A DNA stretch of 64,000 nt from Agrobacterium leguminum. GTDB lineage: Bacteria > Pseudomonadota > Alphaproteobacteria > Rhizobiales > Rhizobiaceae. The stretch is taken from assembly GCF_015704895.1 (NCBI RefSeq), contig NZ_JADQWB010000014.1:62001-126000 (forward strand), read 5' to 3'. The notes beneath the pieces were generated by a model. That model was not told the DNA's origin, searched no databases, and saw only the letters and a program-made list of their open reading frames with translations. How positions within the stretch are numbered: position 1 is the first letter of the stretch; each line of letters opens with the position of its first letter. Positions 8,759-18,540 of this stretch are shown here, in pieces. Position numbers and translations under genes: made by a program.

Positions 8759-9862
8759 TCATTCGGCGGCTAGGGGATAGTCCGTGTAACCGGACGCTCC
8801 ACCGCCGAAGAGCCTGCTGGCATCGGGTTGATTCAGCGTCAAGCCCTTTTGAAGCCGCAACGGGAGATCCGGATTGGCGACGAAGGGACGGCCGAAACCA
8901 ATCAGATCGGCCCAGCCGTTCTGAAGCGCCTGCTCGGCGCGCTCGGTCGTGTATTTTCCCGAATAGATCATTGTACCGCTATAGACGAAACGTAGGGCTT
9001 CCTTGAAGGCGGCGGGCATTTCCGGCGCATCGTCCCAGTCCGCTTCGGCAATGTGAATATAGGCGGTACCGATCTCGTCGAGCACCCTCGCCGCCGCCAG
9101 ATAGGTCGCCTGCGGCGTGTCGTCAACGGCCCCTTGAAGCGTGGTGAGAGGCGCAAGCCTGACACCGACGCGATCCTTGCCAACGACCGCGACGACCGCT
9201 TCTGCGACCTCGCGCAGAAAACGCAGGCGGTGCGAGAGCGAGCCGCCGTAGCCGTCGGTGCGGTTGTTCGCCTGTGAGTCGATGAACTGGTTGATGAGAT
9301 AACCGTTGGCACCGTGCAGTTCGACGCCGTCGAAACCGGCGTCGATTGCGTTTTTCGCAGCCTTTGCAAAATCCTGCACGATACCGGTGATCTCAGCTTC
9401 GTCCAGCGCCCGTGGACGCGAATGTTGCACCATCTCGCCGACGCCACCTTCGGGGCCGCGGCCTTCGGGATCGATGAAGACCTTCACCCCCTCGGCGACA
9501 AGCGCCGAGGACGACACCGGAGCTGCTCCATCGGGCTGAAGCGCTGTGTGCGACACACGCCCGACATGCCAGAGCTGGGCAAAGATGCGGCCACCCTTGG
9601 CATGGACGGCATCGGTGACGAGGCGCCAGCCTGCGACCTGTTCAGGCGAATAGATGCCCGGCGTCCAGGCGTAACCCTGACCTTGCCGGCTGATCTGGGT
9701 GCCTTCGCTGATGATCAGTCCGGCTGACGCACGTTGCGCGTAATATTCGGCCATCAACGGCGTCGCCACATCGCCGGCCGCTGCGCGCGAGCGGGTCATG
9801 GGCGGCATGACGATACGGTTGGGAAGTTCAAGAGCACCGAGCTCATAGGGAGTAAATAGCAT
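8759..9862 (-). CDS. Alkene reductase, Old Yellow Enzyme family (NemA-like)
   Basis: 367 aa, full-length OYE. FMN-binding TIM-barrel features include MPPMTRSRA near the N-terminus, QLWHVGRVSH, the substrate-anchoring His/Asn in ELHGANGYLINQF, and FGRPFVANPDL with the C-terminal GYTDYP. It reduces activated alkenes (unsaturated carbonyls, nitro-alkenes, some nitrate esters) with NAD(P)H in the cytoplasm. The cupin remnant follows 12 bp downstream. A second OYE of similar design lies at 23704. Confidence 0.92.
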   Translation of the reverse strand: MLFTPYELGALELPNRIVMPPMTRSRAAAGDVATPLMAEYYAQRASAGLIISEGTQISRQGQGYAWTPGIYSPEQVAGWRLVTDAVHAKGGRIFAQLWHVGRVSHTALQPDGAAPVSSSALVAEGVKVFIDPEGRGPEGGVGEMVQHSRPRALDEAEITGIVQDFAKAAKNAIDAGFDGVELHGANGYLINQFIDSQANNRTDGYGGSLSHRLRFLREVAEAVVAVVGKDRVGVRLAPLTTLQGAVDDTPQATYLAAARVLDEIGTAYIHIAEADWDDAPEMPAAFKEALRFVYSGTMIYSGKYTTERAEQALQNGWADLIGFGRPFVANPDLPLRLQKGLTLNQPDASRLFGGGASGYTDYPLAAE

Positions 9863-10121
9863 GATTGGCCTCGTTGTTGCTGCAAGGAAGCAGCATAGGG
9901 GACCGCGCTCTTTTAGAATCTGGCCTCATCATGAGGGCGGAACCAGTTCAATATATTATCGCTTTGCCCGCGATAAACCGGGTGCGAAGGAAATCATCTG
10001 TTCTTCAAAAACCAAGATCCGGCGTGCCTCATATCCGCCGCCCCAACGACAGAACCGACACCGCCCGTTGCAAGGCAAGGACGGCATCAGTCGTTACTCA
10101 GGGCAGTTCGCGGCTAACCGC

Positions 10122-11312
10122 TCAACGGGCCGAAAGCGGAAAGCGCCAGATATTGGACAGTTCGCCACCCGGCTTCACGGTGCCGGCGAAATGATTGTTG
10201 GCATTGCTCGAGGTGAAGTAGCCGGAGTTGCCTTCGCCTCTGGTCACGGTATCCGGCCAGAATACACCCTCACCTGCCACGGCAAGACGGGTTGCTCCGG
10301 TCGCAGCGTCCACACGGGTGATACCGTTATGGGCGACATCGGTGATCAGCACCGCACCATCATCCCCGACCATGATACCGTCCGTGCCGAAGTCGAGACG
10401 GGCAACCGTTTTGACCGAAGCCGAAAGATCGGCCGCGGAAACCGATACATCCTTCAGCTTTTCGGTGCTGACGGCGTGAAGTGCGTCACCGGTCGTCACG
10501 GTCCAGTAAAGCGTGTCGCCATCTTTCGACAAGGCGATTCCGTTGATGCCGATGAGAATCGGCTGGCCTTCCCAGACGGCTTCGCCATGCGAGGTCACCC
10601 GGATATCCTTCTTGATCTGCACCGAAGGATCCTGGTGCAACAGACGGCGGGCGCTGTCAGCCTTGAAATCGTAGACGATGATGCCCGTCTTGTTGTCAGG
10701 GGCGCTGCGGAAGCCGCTATCGGACACATAGGCGATACGCGCCTTCTCATCGACGGCGATATCGTTGAGGAAGCTGCCCTTGCGATCGGCGACGGTATCG
10801 AGAACCACGGTGCGCACCGGTTCTCCGGTCGTGAGATCGAAAATAACGATCTTCTGCCCACCTTCGGGCGCTTGCGCCTCACCAGCGACGAAGCCCATGT
10901 CGAGCGCCCAGAGCCAGTTGTTGGTGTTGTCGACATAGAAGCCGAGAACATTGCGGAGCGTCTGTGCCGGCGGGCCGCCGGCAGCGTTCCATTTGGCTGA
11001 CGGAAAAGCGGTCAAAGCAGCAGGGCCCTTCCCTTCAGCGGTAGACAGACGATTGAGTGTTGCCGGAACCGCCGGATTGATCCAGCGCGGCACCGATACA
11101 AATGCGGTGCCATTCTTGGCGAAGTGGAGACCCGCAATCGGAGCCTGATAAGAAGTGGCATCAGGCGTATTGCTGCCGGCAGCATCCCAGGAAACACCGT
11201 TGTAGCTGCGCCAGAGTTCGGGTTCATTCGGCTTGTCTGATGCGGCAAGTGCAGGAGCAGCAACGCCCAACGTCAGGGCCATGATGAGGCCCGTTATATT
11301 TTTGCGAATCAT
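10122..11312 (-). CDS. Secreted beta-propeller protein of the major royal jelly/Yellow family
   Basis: 396 aa from the ATG at 11312, preceded by an AGAGAT RBS; longer in-frame starts lack one. A cleavable Sec signal (about 1-24, ending APALAAS) indicates periplasmic location. The remainder matches bacterial MRJP/Yellow-like proteins (LGFYVDNTNNWLWALDMG, FLNDIAVDEKARIAYVSD, GINGIALSKDGDTLYW), six-bladed propellers related to SMP-30/gluconolactonase folds. The catalytic role is not established. It is divergent from the LysR gene at 11478, the probable regulator. Confidence 0.82.
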   Translation of the reverse strand: MIRKNITGLIMALTLGVAAPALAASDKPNEPELWRSYNGVSWDAAGSNTPDATSYQAPIAGLHFAKNGTAFVSVPRWINPAVPATLNRLSTAEGKGPAALTAFPSAKWNAAGGPPAQTLRNVLGFYVDNTNNWLWALDMGFVAGEAQAPEGGQKIVIFDLTTGEPVRTVVLDTVADRKGSFLNDIAVDEKARIAYVSDSGFRSAPDNKTGIIVYDFKADSARRLLHQDPSVQIKKDIRVTSHGEAVWEGQPILIGINGIALSKDGDTLYWTVTTGDALHAVSTEKLKDVSVSAADLSASVKTVARLDFGTDGIMVGDDGAVLITDVAHNGITRVDAATGATRLAVAGEGVFWPDTVTRGEGNSGYFTSSNANNHFAGTVKPGGELSNIWRFPLSAR

Positions 11313-11477
11313 CTGGTTATCTCTTTTTGATCGATGTCGGAACTGGATGGCGACACACGGAAATTTTCTCTCGCAGCCCAAAGAGCCGTCCGACGCGATC
11401 CTAAGAAAGAGAGTGGCAACTGGAAAATCATATGTTAGCCTAAGAGGCATAAGATAAGTTATAGCTCGTGCCTTCCA

Positions 11478-12386
11478 GTGAACCATCTCGTCTATTTACG
11501 AACATTCCTCGATGCCTACCGGTCTGGGTCGCTTACCCGAGCGGCAAACCGACTTGGCATTACGCAACCGGCGGCATCCGCACACATCCAGAGCCTGGAA
11601 ACGACCTTCGGGAAAATGCTATTCACCCGACAGGCGCGCGGTGTAACACCAACTGCGGCGGCGGACGATCTTGCCCGCGCTATCGCTCCCTATCTCGATG
11701 GCCTTGAGGCCAGTCTCGATGTCCTGAAACTGCGGCCGGGAAGTATCGAGGGGACCGTTCATATCGCTGGTCCGGCGGAATTTCTGTCTGTGCGGCTTGT
11801 CCCGATGATAGTGCCACTCCAGGCCCATGGCCTGAAATTCCGGCTGCAGACCGGCAACCGGGATCGGGTCAGGGCTCTCCTCGATGAAGGGGCGGTCGAT
11901 CTGGCCGTGACGACATCGAAGCCGGACAACGCCACGCGCGGTCATGTCGAAATCGGACGGGAACGACTGCTTCTCGTCGCCGCGCCGGAAATCGCGCGGC
12001 AGATCAAGGGCCGCTCATTGACCGCAGCCCTTCTCGCAGAACTACCGTGTCTCGCCTATGACGAGCATCTCCCCCTGGTGCGGGAGTTCGTCCAGATAGT
12101 CTTTGGCGAAACGCCCTTGTATCAGGCGGTCGTCACGGCTCCCGACCTGAGGCTCCTTGCCAACGCCATAGCCGCCGGAGCCGGTTGGTCAGCGCTTCCC
12201 GACTATCTTGCAGCGGACTATATCGCCTCGGGCAAAATGGCTGAGTTGCCGACTATCCGCCCCGGTCCGGAAAACTTGCTTTATCTGGTCTGGAACAAAG
12301 GCTCCGTGCGTCATCCGCGCGTTGTCTATGTCCGGGACCATATCGTCGCAGCGGTATCGCAAGGACGCTTGGAGGGAGCGGGCTGA
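11478..12386 (+). CDS. LysR-family transcriptional regulator
   Basis: 302 aa with a GTG start (no nearby ATG in frame). N-terminal winged HTH (residues about 5-62: GSLTRAANRLGITQPAASAH) and a C-terminal substrate-binding-like effector domain from about 90. It is transcribed away from the MRJP-like gene across a 165-bp spacer, the usual arrangement for a LysR activator of the divergent target. The effector is unknown. Confidence 0.88.
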   Translation: MNHLVYLRTFLDAYRSGSLTRAANRLGITQPAASAHIQSLETTFGKMLFTRQARGVTPTAAADDLARAIAPYLDGLEASLDVLKLRPGSIEGTVHIAGPAEFLSVRLVPMIVPLQAHGLKFRLQTGNRDRVRALLDEGAVDLAVTTSKPDNATRGHVEIGRERLLLVAAPEIARQIKGRSLTAALLAELPCLAYDEHLPLVREFVQIVFGETPLYQAVVTAPDLRLLANAIAAGAGWSALPDYLAADYIASGKMAELPTIRPGPENLLYLVWNKGSVRHPRVVYVRDHIVAAVSQGRLEGAG

Positions 12387-12570
12387 TATCGACCGTTGCT
12401 CGATCAGGAACTCAAGCATTGATGTACATGGGCATTCTGGACGGTTCCACGTACCGGCGATACGCTATTTTGCAGTGAAACACATGGCGTTTTAAGGAGA
12501 GGCCGAACTTGGCGGTTCGCAGGTTCCGATCGCCCGGTGCGACTATCACCCAAACCGTAGCGCCACGCGT

Positions 12571-13434
12571 TCAGAGTCCGCTACGAAACTGACGCCGGTA
12601 GTCGCCGGGCGTCATTCCTCTCGCCGCCCGGAACTGGCGCGAAAAATGCGCGGAATCCGAAAAACCGACCGCTTCGGCGATCTGGGCAAGGGGCAGGTCT
12701 GTCTGGGCAAGCAACCGGCATGCGGCGCCAACCCGCAACTGGCCGACATACTGGCTGATCGTCATGCGGGTCGAGCGCTTGAAAAGCCGCTGTAGCTGGC
12801 TTTCGCTCAGATGGGCGATTTCACTCAAGGGCTGGATGCTGACGGCCCCAGTATAGTGGGCGTGAACGTAGTTGAGCACACGCTCCATGCGCGCCCGGTC
12901 GCGCGGGACGGTACTGACGGTCACTTCTCCGGTCGAAAGCGGCCAGCGGTCGGATGACCGGGCAAGATCGACCAGCACGCCGAGCAGCGTCAATATCTGC
13001 TGTTCGGGGGCGGTTTCGTGCAGTGTCGCCAAACGCTCGCGCACCTTCGCCAGCGCCCCCTCCCCGAAACGGACGCCATGGCCGCTTTCGTGAAGCAGCG
13101 ATTTGATGGCGGAAAGTTCCGGCGTCAGCGCGATCAGCCCCTCGATCCAGTCCCGGGTAAACCAGCAGACGACGGCGCGATGAACGCCCGGCGTTTCTAT
13201 CAATGCCTGCGATTGCCAGGCATGGGGCAGGTTCGGACCGAGAAGAACGAGATCGCCGTCGCCGTAACTTTCCACCGAATCGCCGACGAAACGCATGCCG
13301 GTGCTGTTGAGCGTAAGGGTCAGTTCGAATTCGGGGTGATAGTGCCAGTTGAACGGAAACTCCGGCAAACGCCGGTCGAACAGCAGCCAGGAACGGTCAG
13401 GAGGAACGGTAACGGCTTCGAACCACGGCTCCAT
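12571..13434 (-). CDS. AraC-family transcriptional regulator with cupin sensor domain
   Basis: 287 aa from the ATG at 13434, which has a strong GGGAAGG RBS; an upstream ATG at 13476 would add 14 residues. An N-terminal cupin-like sensor (PFNWHYHPEFELTLTLNS) is followed by a C-terminal double HTH from about 185 (LSESQLQRLFKRSTRMTISQ, then IAEAVGFSDSAHFSRQFRA). Divergent from the GMC/AroE-like operon at 13559 with a 124-bp spacer, so it is the likely regulator of that operon, perhaps sensing its sugar or cyclitol substrate (inference). Confidence 0.88.
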   Translation of the reverse strand: MEPWFEAVTVPPDRSWLLFDRRLPEFPFNWHYHPEFELTLTLNSTGMRFVGDSVESYGDGDLVLLGPNLPHAWQSQALIETPGVHRAVVCWFTRDWIEGLIALTPELSAIKSLLHESGHGVRFGEGALAKVRERLATLHETAPEQQILTLLGVLVDLARSSDRWPLSTGEVTVSTVPRDRARMERVLNYVHAHYTGAVSIQPLSEIAHLSESQLQRLFKRSTRMTISQYVGQLRVGAACRLLAQTDLPLAQIAEAVGFSDSAHFSRQFRAARGMTPGDYRRQFRSGL

Positions 13435-13558
13435 GACCTTCCCTTTCCTGCAAATCACAACATTCAAATGCGGCAATCATACAAAAAGATGCCGTGAACG
13501 GGAATGGCCTGCCTTTCCGTCATCGTTATCCTTGGTAAAAAAGATGCGAGGAGGGAAC

Positions 13559-15142
13559 ATGTTCGCCAGCACTCAAGGGGATTTTCAGACGAAACCCGAT
13601 GTCGTCATCATCGGTTCCGGCGTGGGCGGAAGCTCGGTCGCGCTGAAGCTTGCGGCAACGGGCGCGAAGATACTGATCGTCGAACGGGGCGAAAAACTGC
13701 CCAACGAACCGGAGAACGCCGACGCGGAAGCCGTTTTCGTTCAGAACCGGTATCGAACCACCGATCTTTACCGCGACGAGACCGGCCGTACCTATCGCCC
13801 CGGACAATATTATTATGTCGGCGGTCATACGAAATTCTACGGAACCGCCATGTTCCGTTTTCGCGAGCGAGATTTCAGCCAAGTCGCCCACGAAGACGGC
13901 GTTTCGCCCTCATGGCCCGTTTCCTATGCGGATCTGGAACCGTTTTATACCGAGGCCGAACGGCTCTTCGGCGTGCGCGGCAAGGCGGGAGACGACCCGA
14001 CCGAACCGCCGCGCTCCGCGCCCTACATACATCAGCCGGTTCCCCACGAACCCGTCATCGGCCGCGTGGCGGCGGGTTTCGGGCGTCTCGGGCTGCATCC
14101 GTTCCATATGCCCTCGGCCATCGACTACGGCCCCGGCGGCCTCTGTCGACGCTGCGGCACCTGCGACGCGTTCGTCTGCCGTTTCGACGCCAAGGGCGAT
14201 GCGGAGACGCGGCTGCTGCGCCCCGCTCTGCAACACCCCAACGTCTCCCTCCTGACCGGCGCACGCGTACGCCGGCTGATCGCCGACGACCATGGCAAAC
14301 ATATCGTGGCGGCGGAAATCGAACGCGCCGGCGAAGTCCTGAAAATCGAGGCGCCACTTTTCGTTCTCTCGGCCGGGGCCATCAACTCTGCCCTCATCCT
14401 GCTTCGTTCGGCAGACGCGAAGAACCCGAACGGCCTTGCCAATTCCTCCGGTGTCGTCGGTCGTTACCTGATGAACCACCATTTAAGCGGGCTGATGGGA
14501 TTGTTGCCCTTCACCGTCAACGACACCCGTTTCCCGAAAACCATGTCGCTCAACGACTTTTATGACGGCACGCCGGGCGATGTGGCCGCCCGCGGCAATG
14601 TCCAGATGCTGGGCAATATTCAGGGCCCGATGATCCGCGCGGCCTATCCCTGGATGCCGAGACCTCTTGCCAGTCTTCTTGCCCGCCACAGCGTCGATTT
14701 CCTCGTCATGTCGGAGGACACGCCGAAATATGACAGCCGGGTAAAGCCATTGGGGGAAAATGGCGCGGAGGTGGCCTACCGTCCGGGCGATCGGGAAGCC
14801 CATGAGCGATTTGTGCGACATATGCGTTCATTATTGAGGAAAAATGGTTTTCCCGTCGTTCTCGGCCATTCCTTCGGCATCGAGGGTCCATCCCACCAGT
14901 GCGGCACGGTCCGAATGGGCGACGATCCGAAACACGCGGCGCTCAATTCCTTTTGCGGCGCGCACGACCACCCCAACCTCTACGTCGTCGACGCCGGATT
15001 TTTCCCGTCATCGGCCGCGCTCAACCCTGCCCTGACGGTTGCGGCGCAGGCGTTGCGCGTCGGCGAGCATATTCGCGAAAGCCGGTTTTCGAGCCCTCGC
15101 GCAACGCAGATTTCATCCAAGGAGAGCAACCATGCCCCATGA
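13559..15142 (+). CDS. GMC-family FAD-dependent oxidoreductase
   Basis: 527 aa from the ATG at 13559, preceded by GAGGAGGG; the open frame extends upstream into the AraC gene but has no RBS there. FAD Rossmann motif GSGVGGSSVA near residue 20, the GMC signature region GGHTKFYGTAMFR, a Cys-rich stretch (CRRCGTCDAFVCRF, about 197-210) as in sugar or cyclitol dehydrogenases of this family, and the C-terminal active-site His and Asn (EGPSHQCGT; SSAALNPALT). It overlaps the AroE-like start by 11 bp, so the two are translationally coupled. Confidence 0.88.
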   Translation: MFASTQGDFQTKPDVVIIGSGVGGSSVALKLAATGAKILIVERGEKLPNEPENADAEAVFVQNRYRTTDLYRDETGRTYRPGQYYYVGGHTKFYGTAMFRFRERDFSQVAHEDGVSPSWPVSYADLEPFYTEAERLFGVRGKAGDDPTEPPRSAPYIHQPVPHEPVIGRVAAGFGRLGLHPFHMPSAIDYGPGGLCRRCGTCDAFVCRFDAKGDAETRLLRPALQHPNVSLLTGARVRRLIADDHGKHIVAAEIERAGEVLKIEAPLFVLSAGAINSALILLRSADAKNPNGLANSSGVVGRYLMNHHLSGLMGLLPFTVNDTRFPKTMSLNDFYDGTPGDVAARGNVQMLGNIQGPMIRAAYPWMPRPLASLLARHSVDFLVMSEDTPKYDSRVKPLGENGAEVAYRPGDREAHERFVRHMRSLLRKNGFPVVLGHSFGIEGPSHQCGTVRMGDDPKHAALNSFCGAHDHPNLYVVDAGFFPSSAALNPALTVAAQALRVGEHIRESRFSSPRATQISSKESNHAP

Positions 15143-15980
15143 CTTCCTCGCCCAGATCACCGGCTCGTTCGCCATGCCGGCCGGCGAAAATCCGACGGTC
15201 GCCATGATCGAGGCCGCCTATCAGCATCATGGCCTGAACTGGCGCTATATCAATCTGGAGGTCAGCCCCGAAAATTTGAAGGATGCCGTGGCGGGCGCCC
15301 GCGCCATGGGCTGGGCCGGCTTCAACTGCTCCATTCCCCACAAGGTCGCGGTGATCCAGCACCTCGACGGGCTGGGACTGTCCGCCGAGATCATCGGCGC
15401 GGTCAACACCATCGTCCGGCGCGGCGACAAGCTGATCGGCGAGAACACCGATGGCAAGGGCTTCGTCAAGGCGCTTCGCGACGTTATCGACCCGAAGGGC
15501 AAGAAAGTCATGCTTTTTGGCGCAGGCGGGGCAGCGCGCGCCGTCGGCGTCGAGATAGCCCTTGCCGGTGCGGCTGAGATCACTGTCGTTAACCGCGGTC
15601 GGGAGCGCGGCGAAACCGTTGCACGGCTGATAGAGGAAAAAACGCCTGCCAGCGCCGTTTACGCCGCATGGGAGGGCGCTTTCGCCATTCCCGAGGAGAC
15701 GGATATCGTCATTCATGCCACCTCGGTCGGTCTTTACCCGGACGTCGACGGCCTGCCCGATATCGATCTGGAAACGTTGCGCCCCTCCATGGTGGTTGCC
15801 GACGGCATCCACAATCCGCCGCGCACGCGACTCATCCGAGCGGCGGAGACTGTGGGCTGCAAAACGGCCGACGGGCTCGGCATGCTGGTCAATCAGGGCG
15901 TCATCGGCATCAAATACTGGACCGGCGTCGATGTCGACGCCGCAATCATGCGGCAGGCCCTTCTCGATCTCGACCTCTGA
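15132..15980 (+). CDS. Shikimate dehydrogenase (AroE/YdiB)-like oxidoreductase, atypical
   Basis: 282 aa from the ATG at 15132 (RBS GGAGAG). The catalytic Lys (NCSIPHK) and Asp (ENTDGKG) of the AroE dyad and the NADP loop GAGGAARAVG are present. The N-terminal substrate loop reads GSFAMPAGENPTVAM instead of the usual S-x-S-P-x-x-H-N motif, so the shikimate-holding serines are not in place. This favours a different cyclitol, quinate-like or keto-sugar substrate, consistent with pairing to a GMC oxidoreductase and an AraC regulator. A housekeeping role in aromatic biosynthesis is unlikely. Confidence 0.8.
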   Translation: MPHDFLAQITGSFAMPAGENPTVAMIEAAYQHHGLNWRYINLEVSPENLKDAVAGARAMGWAGFNCSIPHKVAVIQHLDGLGLSAEIIGAVNTIVRRGDKLIGENTDGKGFVKALRDVIDPKGKKVMLFGAGGAARAVGVEIALAGAAEITVVNRGRERGETVARLIEEKTPASAVYAAWEGAFAIPEETDIVIHATSVGLYPDVDGLPDIDLETLRPSMVVADGIHNPPRTRLIRAAETVGCKTADGLGMLVNQGVIGIKYWTGVDVDAAIMRQALLDLDL

Positions 15981-16000
15981 GCAGGGCAGGCTCGGACATG

Positions 16001-16035
16001 ATCTCTCCCGCACCCGTCAAAAGTGCGGGAGAGAT
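16001..16035 (+). terminator. Hairpin terminator after the GMC/AroE-like operon
   Basis: Perfect 13-bp inverted repeat (ATCTCTCCCGCAC, 9-nt loop, its complement) 20 bp after the AroE-like stop. The T-tract is weak, so it may act as a bidirectional or Rho-assisted end between convergent genes. Confidence 0.6.
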
Positions 16036-16170
16036 ACTGTATTGTCTTATTCCTGTCAGGCATGCTCCGAATTCCGCTTGATCGCATCGACGGCACGCAG
16101 CGAAAGAGCATCCATCGTCTACGTCGAATTGGCGATGCCAGAATGGTATGCTCTATCGCACTGCCGTGAG

Positions 16171-17028
16171 TCATGTATTGCCAGCAGCAAGATGCTCAAC
16201 GGCAAGATCGACAAATGCCCGCAGGCGCCCCTGGCGTCTGTTGTCGCGATGATAGCCCATCCAGATGTCTCTCGATGGCGGCGTCTCCGGCAGATCCAGC
16301 CGGCGCAGTCCGGTCAACTGATCTCCGACGGGCCGGGGCAGAACCGAAACGCCAATGCCCCTCGCACACATCAGTGCCTCGGAGTTTCGATTGTTGCAGC
16401 GTAGAGCGACAACAGCCTTCGGGAAGAGCCGCCTGATCCAGTCGATATCGGGAAATGAACCTGTCGAGTTATCCATCGTGATCAACCGGGTACCGCTCCC
16501 ATCACTTGGCGGATCAGGATAATCTTTGCGAATGTAGACGCCGTAGGGCATCTGGATCAGCTTTCTCTGGATAATGTCCGCGCCTTCGAACGGGACGATC
16601 CGGAATGCAATATCTGCCTCGCGCTGGGCCAGGCTGAAAAGACGGGATCCCGTTAGAAGTTCAATATCCACATGAGGATATGTGTTTGAGAATGCCTCGA
16701 CCACCGGCGGCAAAACCCAGGCACCGAACCAATCCGCTGACGACACTCTGAGCGTACCCTCAAGCTTCTGCATCTCCCCCGCAAGCCGGCGCTCCATCGC
16801 CAGGGAGCTTTCTTCCATCTGTTCGGCAATGGCGATGACGCTGGCCCCCTCTTCGGTCAGGACAAAACCGTCAGCCGTTCGTTGAAACAGAACCTGACCG
16901 GTCTGCTCTTCAAGTGCCTTGATCCTCCGCCCCATGGTCGGCTGGCTGAGCTTCAGGGTTCGGGCGGCACCCGCCAGCGTGCCCGCGCGTGCCACTGCCA
17001 GAAAAATCCGAACGTCGTTCCAGTCCAT
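16171..17028 (-). CDS. LysR-family transcriptional regulator
   Basis: 285 aa from the ATG at 17028 (MDWNDVRIFLAVARAG), the standard LysR beginning; the longer frame upstream adds about 89 residues without homology-like character. HTH at about 15-40 (LAGAARTLKLSQPTMGRRI), then an effector domain. Divergent from the secreted metallo-beta-lactamase-fold protein at 17228, its probable target. Confidence 0.88.
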   Translation of the reverse strand: MDWNDVRIFLAVARAGTLAGAARTLKLSQPTMGRRIKALEEQTGQVLFQRTADGFVLTEEGASVIAIAEQMEESSLAMERRLAGEMQKLEGTLRVSSADWFGAWVLPPVVEAFSNTYPHVDIELLTGSRLFSLAQREADIAFRIVPFEGADIIQRKLIQMPYGVYIRKDYPDPPSDGSGTRLITMDNSTGSFPDIDWIRRLFPKAVVALRCNNRNSEALMCARGIGVSVLPRPVGDQLTGLRRLDLPETPPSRDIWMGYHRDNRRQGRLRAFVDLAVEHLAAGNT

Positions 17029-17227
17029 CTTACGTCTCAACAAAAGTGAATGGATAAACTGCAATACTGTCGATTGATAAACAATCCTTATGGCGCGACA
17101 TTCCAACCGTCCACTGCTGCCGCCGCCAACTCTCTCTGAAGACGAGAACTTTGTTCGCGTAACGGCTGTCATTTTTGATTTTCCCGAACGGATAGAAATC
17201 CGGTCCTCTGAATGAAAGACATGCTCC

Positions 17228-18202
17228 ATGCTGAAATTTCCCTCGCGCAGCCCGTCGCTCGCGTTGGCGGCCCTCCTGTCGCTGACCGCTCTCACTACCC
17301 CGATTGTCTCCTCACCCGCCTTCGCTGCCGCACCGATCCAGAAGGTGCAGTCCGGCTACCTGCATGTCATGGTCGGCACGTTCGAAGTCACCGCCATCAG
17401 CGACGGTACCGTCGATCTGCCGATCGACAAGCTGCTGGCCCAGCCGGCCGAAGAAACGAAGGCCGATCTCGACCGTTCCTTTCTTGCCGATCCGACGGAA
17501 ACCTCGGTCAATGCCTTCCTTATCAATACCGGCGAGAAACTGATCCTTGTCGATACCGGTGCCGGGCAATTGTTCGGCCCGACGCTTGGCAAGCTTGCCG
17601 CCAACATTCGGGCGGCCGGTTACGAGCTCGACCAGATTGACGACATCGTGCTGACCCACCTGCATCCGGATCATGTCGGCGGCCTGATGGCAGGTGGAAA
17701 GATGGTCTTCCCGAAGGCGACGATCCATGCCGACAAGGCGGACACCGATTACTGGCTTTCCGCCGCCGAGCAGAAGGAGGATGGCGACGCCTCCGGTTTC
17801 TTCGCCGGCGCCATGGCCTCCCTCAACGCCTATGTGCAAACCGGCCAGCTGAAGCCGTTCACAGGCGATGCCGAAATCGTGCCGGGGGTAAAAGCAGTTA
17901 CCGCACATGGCCACACACCCGGTCACGTCGTCTACGAGGTGCAAAGCGACGGCAAGCGGCTCTACATCATCGGCGACCTGATCCATGTCGCCGCGGTGCA
18001 ATTCGACAAGCCGAGCGTCACGATCGGCTTCGACAGCGATGCCAAGCAAGCCGAGGCGATCCGCATGGAGTTCTTCGAGAAAATCGCCAAGGAGGGTGAC
18101 CTGGTCGGTGCGGCTCATCTGTCCTTTCCGGGGCTCGGTCATATCCGTGCCGACGACAAGGGTTTCGACTGGTTGCCTCTGAACTACTCGACCAAGTTTT
18201 GA
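17228..18202 (+). CDS. Exported metallo-beta-lactamase-fold hydrolase
   Basis: 324 aa. Signal peptide in residues 1-34 (hydrophobic LALAALLSLTAL, cleavage near AFAAA). The zinc motif THLHPDHVGG (His144, His146, Asp148, His149), a later His in TAHGHTPGH and GDLIH supply a dinuclear metal site. The family includes lactonases and other esterases; which reaction applies here cannot be told. Divergent from a LysR gene and followed by a strong hairpin. Confidence 0.87.
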   Translation: MLKFPSRSPSLALAALLSLTALTTPIVSSPAFAAAPIQKVQSGYLHVMVGTFEVTAISDGTVDLPIDKLLAQPAEETKADLDRSFLADPTETSVNAFLINTGEKLILVDTGAGQLFGPTLGKLAANIRAAGYELDQIDDIVLTHLHPDHVGGLMAGGKMVFPKATIHADKADTDYWLSAAEQKEDGDASGFFAGAMASLNAYVQTGQLKPFTGDAEIVPGVKAVTAHGHTPGHVVYEVQSDGKRLYIIGDLIHVAAVQFDKPSVTIGFDSDAKQAEAIRMEFFEKIAKEGDLVGAAHLSFPGLGHIRADDKGFDWLPLNYSTKF

Positions 18203-18208
18203 AATCCT

Positions 18209-18240
18209 GCGATCCCGGCCCATCGTCGGGCCGGGATCGC
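18209..18240 (+). terminator. Hairpin terminator after the MBL-fold gene
   Basis: Perfect 13-bp stem (GCGATCCCGGCCC and its complement) around a 6-nt loop, starting 7 bp after the stop codon. It is G/C-rich and lacks a long T-run. Confidence 0.65.
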
Positions 18241-18540
18241 TATCGCACCCAAACGATAGCTTCCTTACGTGGCAGCTCACACGAAGTCACCTGATGACCC
18301 ATCTTGAGAGCCCGGCAGCGGATATCATATGCGATTTCGCTTTGACAAATCTCATCGTGGCCAATCCCATATAGCGTCGAACCTGTTGACCCAGCGGGGC
18401 GATTGCGCGGTCTTGACGTGCAAACCATGGTCGGAAAGATCGTGGCGGAAATTGGTACGCAAGTGCGCATGGCACTCTTGAATCTGCAGGCCATGTCGTT
18501 CCTTCTGCGGCGCAGCGCACTGGGAGGCGATGGTCGTCGT
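18241..18540. other. Intergenic stretch without a recognisable gene
   Basis: 300 bp between convergent genes. A minus-strand frame (18240-18494) ends in a plausible-looking coding tail (GHDEICQSEIAYDIRCRALK), but no family is recognised and no RBS is convincing. It could be the decayed end of an older gene. Confidence 0.35.

Noticed and set aside
13349-13558. Upstream extension of the GMC oxidoreductase
   Set aside because: It overlaps the divergent AraC gene and lacks an RBS; GAGGAGGG precedes 13559.
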